A stretch of 64,000 nt of DNA from Nibribacter roseus (GTDB taxonomy: Bacteria > Bacteroidota > Bacteroidia > Cytophagales > Hymenobacteraceae): positions 124,001 to 188,000 of the forward strand of contig NZ_JBHSYQ010000001.1 of the NCBI RefSeq assembly GCF_042662225.1, given 5' to 3'. Made by a program: the position numbers and the translations under genes. Below the pieces are notes generated by a model. It was not told the DNA's origin, ran no database searches, and saw nothing but the letters and a program-made list of their open reading frames with translations. This document shows positions 58,827 through 64,000 of this stretch, piece by piece (position 1 is the stretch's first letter; each line of letters opens with the position of its first letter).

Positions 58827-59966
58827 TTATTTTAATACGGCTCTGGAAATGACAAGTTTCTGTATCTCAGAGGTTCCTTCGCCAATGGTGCATAGCTTAG
58901 AGTCTCGGTAATATTTTTCTGCCGGGTAATCTTTGGTGTAGCCATAGCCACCAAAGATTTGTACCCCCTCATTCGCCGCTCTTACGCATACTTCAGACGC
59001 GTATAATTTAGCCATGGCTGATTCTTTGTTCACGTTCTCTCCTCTGTCTTTCATGGCGGCAGCTCTATAGGTTAGCAGCCCCGCGGCCTCTATTTCAGTG
59101 GCCATATCTGCTAATTTAAACGCAATTCCTTGAAACTGTGAAATTGGTTTATTGAATTGCTGACGTTCTTTAGAATATGCTAATGCGGCTTCATACGCAC
59201 CCTGTGCTATGCCTAAGCTAAGGGCGGCAATTGATATTCGTCCTCCATCTAGTACTTTCATAGACTGGATAAAGCCTTCACCAACTTCGCCTAATATGTT
59301 TTCATGTGGTACTCTGCAGTCTTCAAAAATCAATTCAGTAGTCTCAGAGGCTCTCATGCCTAGCTTGTCTTCCTTTCTACCCGCTGAAAAGCCCTCAGTT
59401 GGTTTTTCTATTACAAAAGCAGTCATTCCGTGAGAATCCCCTACTCCGCCTGTTCTTGCTATTACCACTGCAATGTTGCTTGACTTACCATGGGTGATAA
59501 AATTTTTAGCTCCGTTCAAAACCCAATGATCCCCGTCTCTAACAGCTACCGTACGCATGTTTCCCGCGTCTGAGCCTGTATTTGGTTCCGTTAATCCCCA
59601 AGCACCAATCCATTCGGCAGAAGCTAATTTTGGAAGCCATTTTTTCTTTTGCTGTTCTGTGCCAGACTGTAAAATGTGACCAGTGCATAAGGAATTGTGT
59701 GCTGCCATAGATAAGCCAATAGATCCATCTATTTTAGCTAACTCAGCAATGGCTGTTACGTATTCAACATAGCCGAACCCTGAACCTCCATATTCCTGTG
59801 GCACCAGCACACCCATTAAACCGAGTTCTCCTAATTGTTTAAATACATGAACAGGAAATTCCTGTGTTTCATCCCATTTCATCATGTCAGGTTTTATGGT
59901 TTTAGCGCCAAAGTCTCTGACCATTTCTGCTATCATTTGCTGATTTTCGTTGTAGGATAAGTTCAT
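58827..59966 (-). CDS. Acyl-CoA dehydrogenase (short-chain/butyryl-CoA type)
   Basis: 379 residues, full length. FAD-binding signatures WGLTEPNTGSDAGNMRT (about 130-147) and the C-terminal QIFGGYGYTKDYPAEKYYRD with catalytic-base Glu in TIGEGTSEIQKLVISR (about 362-377) are present. It oxidises acyl-CoA to trans-2-enoyl-CoA in beta-oxidation or branched amino-acid breakdown, passing electrons to ETF. It stands alone; no thiolase, hydratase or ETF gene is near. Chain length is inferred from overall similarity only. Confidence 0.95.
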   Translation of the reverse strand: MNLSYNENQQMIAEMVRDFGAKTIKPDMMKWDETQEFPVHVFKQLGELGLMGVLVPQEYGGSGFGYVEYVTAIAELAKIDGSIGLSMAAHNSLCTGHILQSGTEQQKKKWLPKLASAEWIGAWGLTEPNTGSDAGNMRTVAVRDGDHWVLNGAKNFITHGKSSNIAVVIARTGGVGDSHGMTAFVIEKPTEGFSAGRKEDKLGMRASETTELIFEDCRVPHENILGEVGEGFIQSMKVLDGGRISIAALSLGIAQGAYEAALAYSKERQQFNKPISQFQGIAFKLADMATEIEAAGLLTYRAAAMKDRGENVNKESAMAKLYASEVCVRAANEGVQIFGGYGYTKDYPAEKYYRDSKLCTIGEGTSEIQKLVISRAVLK

Positions 59967-60189
59967 GTGTTTTATTTCTTGTAGTTAGTGCGTTTAAATT
60001 TAAGGTTAACAAATTATAAAAGCTAACGCTTGTTAGTTAAATGTGTTGCTATACTCATGATCTGTAAAAATGTTCTATAGGAAACGCAGAGTGAAAAGGC
60101 GAGGATGAAATTGAAGCAACTTTAATTCTATAAGTAAGTAAAGGGGCAGCAGCACCTGAGTTTGGCGTAGCCAATACTTTTGCCGTACT

Positions 60190-60220
60190 TTGTGGTTGAA
60201 TTGTACTTGCCCTATATTTA
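60190..60220 (+). promoter_or_regulatory. Possible promoter of the polysaccharide export operon
   Basis: TTG at 60190-60192, 20-base spacer, TATATTTA at 60213-60220 (last base off consensus), 29 bases before the ATG. A perfect TACTTTTG box at 60175-60182 lacks a properly spaced TTG. Confidence 0.45.
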
Positions 60221-60249
60221 TACATTTCAATATAAATTCCCCAATATAA

Positions 60250-61080
60250 ATGCTTACATCTTTATTGAAATCAATCTTACGGTTGCTGCCTTTATTGCTG
60301 CTTATGCAGCTGAGTGCCTGTAATGTATATAGGCAAGACATTATGTTTCAAACGGATGGGGATGTAAATACTGAGTTGCTTAGAGCCGCTGCAGCAGAAG
60401 CCAATCGTAATTATAAAATTCAGTCAAATGATGTTCTGAGCATTAGGTTTTACACGAACAAAGGTGAAATTCTGGTAGACCCTAACAACTTTCTGCGCCA
60501 GGAACTGATGCAAAGCAGTGGCGGTGGTGGGAGAATGGGGAACCAACAAATTGGGCAACAGCAAGAGCGACAGGATTATTTAGTTTTTCCAAACGGGGAA
60601 GTAAAAGTGCCCATGATAGGTTTTTTACCTGTAGCGGGACTTACAGTTGCCCAAGCCGATAGTTTATTCCAGAGCAGGTTTGAAACTTATTATAGAGACA
60701 CCTATGTTTATACCCAAGTTATAAATAGGAGGGTAGTGGTGTTAGGTGCTACAGGCGGCAGCGTGATTCCTTTGCCTAATGAAAGCATGAATGTGGTAGA
60801 GGTACTGGCTTTAGCAGGTGGCATGCCTGCAAATGGTAAGGCTCACAACATTAGATTGATTAGAGACATTGCTTCCCCAATGCCAATTGTGCAAGTAATT
60901 GATTTGTCTACTATTGCAGGGGTTCAAAAAGCCAACTTGCGGGTAATGCCCAATGATGTGGTTTATGTAGAGCCTTTTAGAAGGGTATTCAATGAGTCTT
61001 TAAGGGATGCCTTACTAGTGTTGGGTGCTGTTACCAATGTGCTCACCTCCTATATTGTCATTAAAGATATAGTTAATTAG
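60250..61080 (+). CDS. Wza-like polysaccharide export lipoprotein
   Basis: 276 residues. Lipobox MQLSAC (Cys24). Polysaccharide export (Poly_export) domain from about 55 to 160 (YKIQSNDVLSIRFYTNKGE, PNGEVKVPMIGFLPVAGLTV) interrupted by a Gly/Gln-rich insert (about 90-112), then one SLBB domain (about 158-240: VVVLGATGGSVIPLPNESMN, LALAGGMPANG). A C-terminal hydrophobic helix (LLVLGAVTNVLTSYIVI) may cross the outer membrane. It forms the outer-membrane channel for capsule or EPS and pairs with the Wzc-like kinase 12 bases downstream. Confidence 0.9.
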   Translation: MLTSLLKSILRLLPLLLLMQLSACNVYRQDIMFQTDGDVNTELLRAAAAEANRNYKIQSNDVLSIRFYTNKGEILVDPNNFLRQELMQSSGGGGRMGNQQIGQQQERQDYLVFPNGEVKVPMIGFLPVAGLTVAQADSLFQSRFETYYRDTYVYTQVINRRVVVLGATGGSVIPLPNESMNVVEVLALAGGMPANGKAHNIRLIRDIASPMPIVQVIDLSTIAGVQKANLRVMPNDVVYVEPFRRVFNESLRDALLVLGAVTNVLTSYIVIKDIVN

Positions 61081-61092
61081 TCCTAGAAATAC

Positions 61093-63540
61093 ATGAGTGT
61101 AAAGACCACCAATGATTTGGATGAGCTAGATCATCGATTGGGTAGTGTAGAAGACGAAGAAGGTGACGGGGGAACAAGTATTGATTTTGTCACCCTGCTG
61201 CATGTTGTAAGACGAAGCATTCCATGGGTGGTGCTTCTTGTGCTTTTAGGGCTTACTGGGTCATACCTCTTTCTTAGATATACAAAGAAAGTATATCAGT
61301 CTTCATCTACCTTAAAGTTAGATGAACAATCTGAAGCAGGAGTACTTGGTCTAGAGAGCAACGGACTCAAAATGGAATCAGGTATTGGTAAGTTGCAGGG
61401 TGAGGTTGATCTTATTAAGTCTGATATTGTATATGAAAGGCTGAAGGAAACAATGCCTCTGGAGGTCAGCTATTTTGTAGAAGCAAGAGTACTAGATGCA
61501 GAATTGTATAAAGAAAGCCCCTTCACTGTTTCTTATGACACGGCTACTTTTGATCTTTATGATCAGAAAATATATGTCAAGTTTAGCTCCCCTAGTAAAG
61601 TTGAGGTAAAGATTGGCGAAGAGGGTGAGAATTTGGTTGCGACTGTTGGGGGACCATTTACATTGGCCAATAATAGTTTAGTTGTTTCCACCTCCTCAGA
61701 CTTTAACAGTAATCATGTAGGAGAAACATATTATTTCATTGTTCACAGTAACCAAAGATTAAAAAGCTATATAGATGCTGGGTTGACTACGGCAATTCTA
61801 AATCCAGAATCGAAAACTATTCAAATCTCTTTTCAAGATCACAACAGGTACAAAGCAAGAGATATAGTTAAAAATATTGATGCCGTTTATCTTCAGCATA
61901 AACTCGAGAGAAGTAACCAAGCCAGCAAACAGACGCTTAGTTTCTTAAACAGCCAATTAAAAGAAACAGAAGATAGTTTACAGAAGGTAGAAGATGATTT
62001 AGAAAACTTTGTAAGGCAAAACAAGTCTTATGATATTAAATCTACTCTGCAGGAGTCATTGTCAAGAATTCAGGAGCTAGAGAAAGAGCGCATGGAGCTG
62101 CGCTTTCAGTTATCTCTTTTAAATAGTATACAGGCAAAGATTCGGAATAACGAAGATCTGGCTATGGTGGCGGCAGGTTTGCAGGGGCAACAGGGGACCG
62201 ACCCGCAGCTTTCTCAGCAGTTGACAGAACTTAGTAATCTGCAGGCCCGTCAACGCATGGTGCAGATGACAAGTAGAGGGAACACTGCCGCTGACAATGC
62301 AATTGAAGAGCAGTTGAGCTTTGCGCAGAATAAAATAAATGCTATAATTAGTGCTAATAAGAGCCTGATACAGGCGCAGCTAGAAAATTTAAATCGGAAT
62401 CAAGGTGAGTTGACCGGTAAAATTTTACAGGCTCCTGCGCAAGAAACTGAAAGAGCCAGATTAGAGCGTATTTTAGGTATATATGAAGGGTTCTTCAATC
62501 AGATACTAAATAGACGGGTAGAATATGGTATTGCCATGGCCGGTACTACCCCAGATTTTCAGATTCTGTCTCCAGCTAGCTTGCCGAATGAATCTAATCC
62601 TGTTTATCCCAATGCTCTATTAGTTTATGCGGTTGGATTAGCTGCGGGTTTATTTCTAGGGGTAGGTTTGATAGCTACGCGTTATCTTTTGCATGATACT
62701 GTTACCAATCTACGTGAGTTAGAAAGAAACACAACAGTGCCAGTACTGGGAGTGGTGCCCTCTTACAGTAAAGAGAAAATGCCTGTTTCCAAACTGGTTG
62801 TTAATCAAAATCCCAAATCTGCATTAAGTGAGTCAATCAGGTCAATAAGAACTAATTTGGATTTTCTGAGTTCAGCTAAGAAAAAGCGGATAATCTCAAT
62901 TACCTCTACCATTAGTGGTGAAGGAAAGACCTTTGTGGCGGCTAACTTAGGAGGAATTATTGCTTTATCTGGACAAAAGGTTGCGCTGCTAGACCTAGAT
63001 ATGCGTAAGCCTAAGGTGCACCTTGCATTAGATGGTGATAATATCAAGGGGATGAGTACAATCTTGATTGAGAAACACACTGTTGCTGAATCTATGCAGC
63101 AGACTTCTATACCGAATCTCGATTTTGTCTCCGCTGGCCCAACGCCACCAAATCCGTCAGAACTTATCATGTCTCCAAAATTTGACGAAGTTTTGCAGGA
63201 GTTACATCAGCACTATGATGTAGTCATTGTAGATAGCCCACCAATAGGGTTGGTGACAGACGGTGTTTTGATTATGAGGAAGGCTGATGTTCCATTGTTT
63301 ATTGTTCGTGCTAATTATTCTAAGAAAGCATTCTTAAAAGGCATAGACAAGGTAGTGAAGACAAACCATTTAACTAACATGGCCACTATACTGAACGATA
63401 CGCAAGGTATAAACATGTATGGGTACTCTTATGGCTACGGGTATGGCTACGGCTATGGGTACGGTTACGGCTACGGGTACTATGATGAAGAGGTGAAGCC
63501 TACTTTTAGCAGTAGAATGAAATCGTTTTTTAAACGATAG
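61093..63540 (+). CDS. Wzc-like chain-length determinant / bacterial tyrosine kinase with Tyr-Gly tail
   Basis: 815 residues. N-terminal Wzz domain with membrane segments at about 38-58 (IPWVVLLVLLGLTGSYLFL) and 505-528, and a periplasmic coiled coil (about 275-345 and 385-450). Cytoplasmic BY-kinase domain with Walker A SGEGKTFVAANLG (about 609), Walker A' VALLDLDMRKPKVH (about 632) and Walker B VVIVDSPP (about 709). The C-terminal tail is a run of about eleven Tyr residues alternating with Gly (or Ser), ended by a basic SRMKSFFKR; these are the expected autophosphorylation sites. It controls polymer length and export with the Wza-like partner; the next gene is a candidate phosphatase for the tail. 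Confidence 0.94.
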   Translation: MSVKTTNDLDELDHRLGSVEDEEGDGGTSIDFVTLLHVVRRSIPWVVLLVLLGLTGSYLFLRYTKKVYQSSSTLKLDEQSEAGVLGLESNGLKMESGIGKLQGEVDLIKSDIVYERLKETMPLEVSYFVEARVLDAELYKESPFTVSYDTATFDLYDQKIYVKFSSPSKVEVKIGEEGENLVATVGGPFTLANNSLVVSTSSDFNSNHVGETYYFIVHSNQRLKSYIDAGLTTAILNPESKTIQISFQDHNRYKARDIVKNIDAVYLQHKLERSNQASKQTLSFLNSQLKETEDSLQKVEDDLENFVRQNKSYDIKSTLQESLSRIQELEKERMELRFQLSLLNSIQAKIRNNEDLAMVAAGLQGQQGTDPQLSQQLTELSNLQARQRMVQMTSRGNTAADNAIEEQLSFAQNKINAIISANKSLIQAQLENLNRNQGELTGKILQAPAQETERARLERILGIYEGFFNQILNRRVEYGIAMAGTTPDFQILSPASLPNESNPVYPNALLVYAVGLAAGLFLGVGLIATRYLLHDTVTNLRELERNTTVPVLGVVPSYSKEKMPVSKLVVNQNPKSALSESIRSIRTNLDFLSSAKKKRIISITSTISGEGKTFVAANLGGIIALSGQKVALLDLDMRKPKVHLALDGDNIKGMSTILIEKHTVAESMQQTSIPNLDFVSAGPTPPNPSELIMSPKFDEVLQELHQHYDVVIVDSPPIGLVTDGVLIMRKADVPLFIVRANYSKKAFLKGIDKVVKTNHLTNMATILNDTQGINMYGYSYGYGYGYGYGYGYGYGYYDEEVKPTFSSRMKSFFKR
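63418..63483 (+). repeat. Tyr-Gly codon repeat in the kinase tail
   Basis: About eleven tandem copies of a TAYGGN hexamer, with synonymous variation at both third positions. The resulting tail alternates Tyr and Gly. Confidence 0.85.
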
Positions 63541-63542
63541 GT

Positions 63543-64000
63543 ATGTGGAATAGCCTTAGGCAGCTTTTTGGGAGGAAGGAAGAATCACTTTCTTCGTATG
63601 CTACACTAGAAGTGGACATGCATTCTCATTTGCTGCCGGGCTTAGATGACGGAGCCGCCAATTTAGATGATTCACTTCTGCTGTTAAAAGAATTACAGCG
63701 GTTGGGGTTCAGAAAATTATGCATGACTCCGCATATCATGGGAGATTTTTATAAAAACACTCCCGAATCAATTCGTGAAAAGCTACATCTGTTGCAGGCA
63801 GCGGCAACTGAGCATGAAATTGAAGTGGAGCTTTCTTGCGCAGCGGAATACTATTTAGACGAATGGTTTGTTGAAAAGCTAGAAGAAGGGCAGGAACTGC
63901 TAACGTTCGGGGGCGAGAGAAGATACTTACTTCTTGAAACGTCTTACATGAATGAGCCTGCTTTTTTACAACAGGCAATTTTCGGGTTACAAGCGGCTGG
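63543..64000 (+). CDS. CpsB/YwqE-type PHP-domain tyrosine phosphatase (3' end outside the window)
   Basis: 152 codons are open from the ATG at 63543 to the window end; no stop is reached. After a short N-terminus, EVDMHSHLLPGLDDGA (about 24-39) is the first metal-binding motif of the PHP family, followed by LCMTPHIMGDFY (about 60-70) and ELSCAAEYYLD (about 98-108). These are the CpsB/CapC/YwqE signatures: manganese-dependent phosphatases that reverse tyrosine phosphorylation of the partner BY-kinase. It starts 2 bases after the kinase stop, so the two are coupled. Whether the C-terminal half is intact cannot be seen. Confidence 0.88.
   Translation, partial: MWNSLRQLFGRKEESLSSYATLEVDMHSHLLPGLDDGAANLDDSLLLLKELQRLGFRKLCMTPHIMGDFYKNTPESIREKLHLLQAAATEHEIEVELSCAAEYYLDEWFVEKLEEGQELLTFGGERRYLLLETSYMNEPAFLQQAIFGLQAA

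Noticed and set aside
63418..63483. Tandem hexamers considered as a CRISPR-like or non-coding repeat
   Set aside because: They are in frame inside the kinase gene and encode the expected tyrosine-rich tail.

Overview
The window looks like a chromosomal segment of a Bacteroidota bacterium, probably order Cytophagales, family Hymenobacteraceae (Rufibacter/Pontibacter-like). The genus is inferred from gene content and style; I could not run a search. The evidence is: a PorZ-like type IX secretion (T9SS) component and three proteins with near-identical T9SS C-terminal sorting domains; two SusC/SusD pairs; a lamin-tail protein; TonB C-terminal domains of the PEFPGG type; promoters matching the Bacteroidota TTG / TAnnTTTG consensus; and AC-rich leaders without Shine-Dalgarno sites. 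No rRNA, tRNA, CRISPR array, transposase or prophage gene was seen. An assembly gap of 153 Ns lies at 51223-51375.

Layout. 0-13 kb is mostly housekeeping: porZ-like, recO, a minus-strand operon nrnA > FKBP lipoprotein > FKBP lipoprotein, ndk, an unknown secreted protein, a DUF1684-TonB fusion, a YbhN-type flippase-like membrane protein overlapping scpA, and dxs. 13-21.5 kb holds an unknown exported protein, an aldo/keto reductase, an alpha/beta hydrolase, a sortilin/BNR propeller protein, a stand-alone response regulator and an unknown lipoprotein. 21.9-32.9 kb is the most unusual stretch: three consecutive T9SS cargo genes sharing a propeller module. The last encodes a 1814-residue mosaic that joins a phosphodiester glycosidase, a golvesin-like domain, a metallophosphoesterase, a CHRD-like domain, a propeller and an OB-like domain. 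33-39.6 kb has a small lipoprotein, asd, a lamin-tail surface protein, a TauE/SafE permease and a DUF6588 outer-membrane protein. 40.3-53.8 kb carries two SusC/SusD loci, the first with a DUF1735/DUF4361 lipoprotein and the second followed by an S9 peptidase. 54-60 kb has tandem PAP2 phosphatases, metK, the rpsU-xerC-hpf cluster and an acyl-CoA dehydrogenase. 60.2 kb to the end opens an exopolysaccharide operon: Wza-like lipoprotein, Wzc-like tyrosine kinase, and a CpsB-type PHP phosphatase cut by the window edge.

How the genes fit together. The recurring theme is the cell surface. The PorZ-like protein belongs to the secretion route that the three sorting-domain proteins would use. The SusCD pairs import oligomers, and the S9 peptidase beside the second pair suggests peptides. 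The wza/wzc/cpsB genes start a capsule or EPS pathway.

Non-coding layer. The intergenic regions carry a dispersed, imperfect 35-42 bp inverted repeat (18 copies found by eye), many fused to rho-independent terminators. It is absent from the SusCD block and the polysaccharide end. A second element (two copies) is a double hairpin whose stem shows compensatory base changes between copies. There is also a nested hairpin array at 15191-15366 and a perfect 60-bp palindrome at 46063-46122. These elements and the three-gene propeller cluster are the best candidates for something undescribed.
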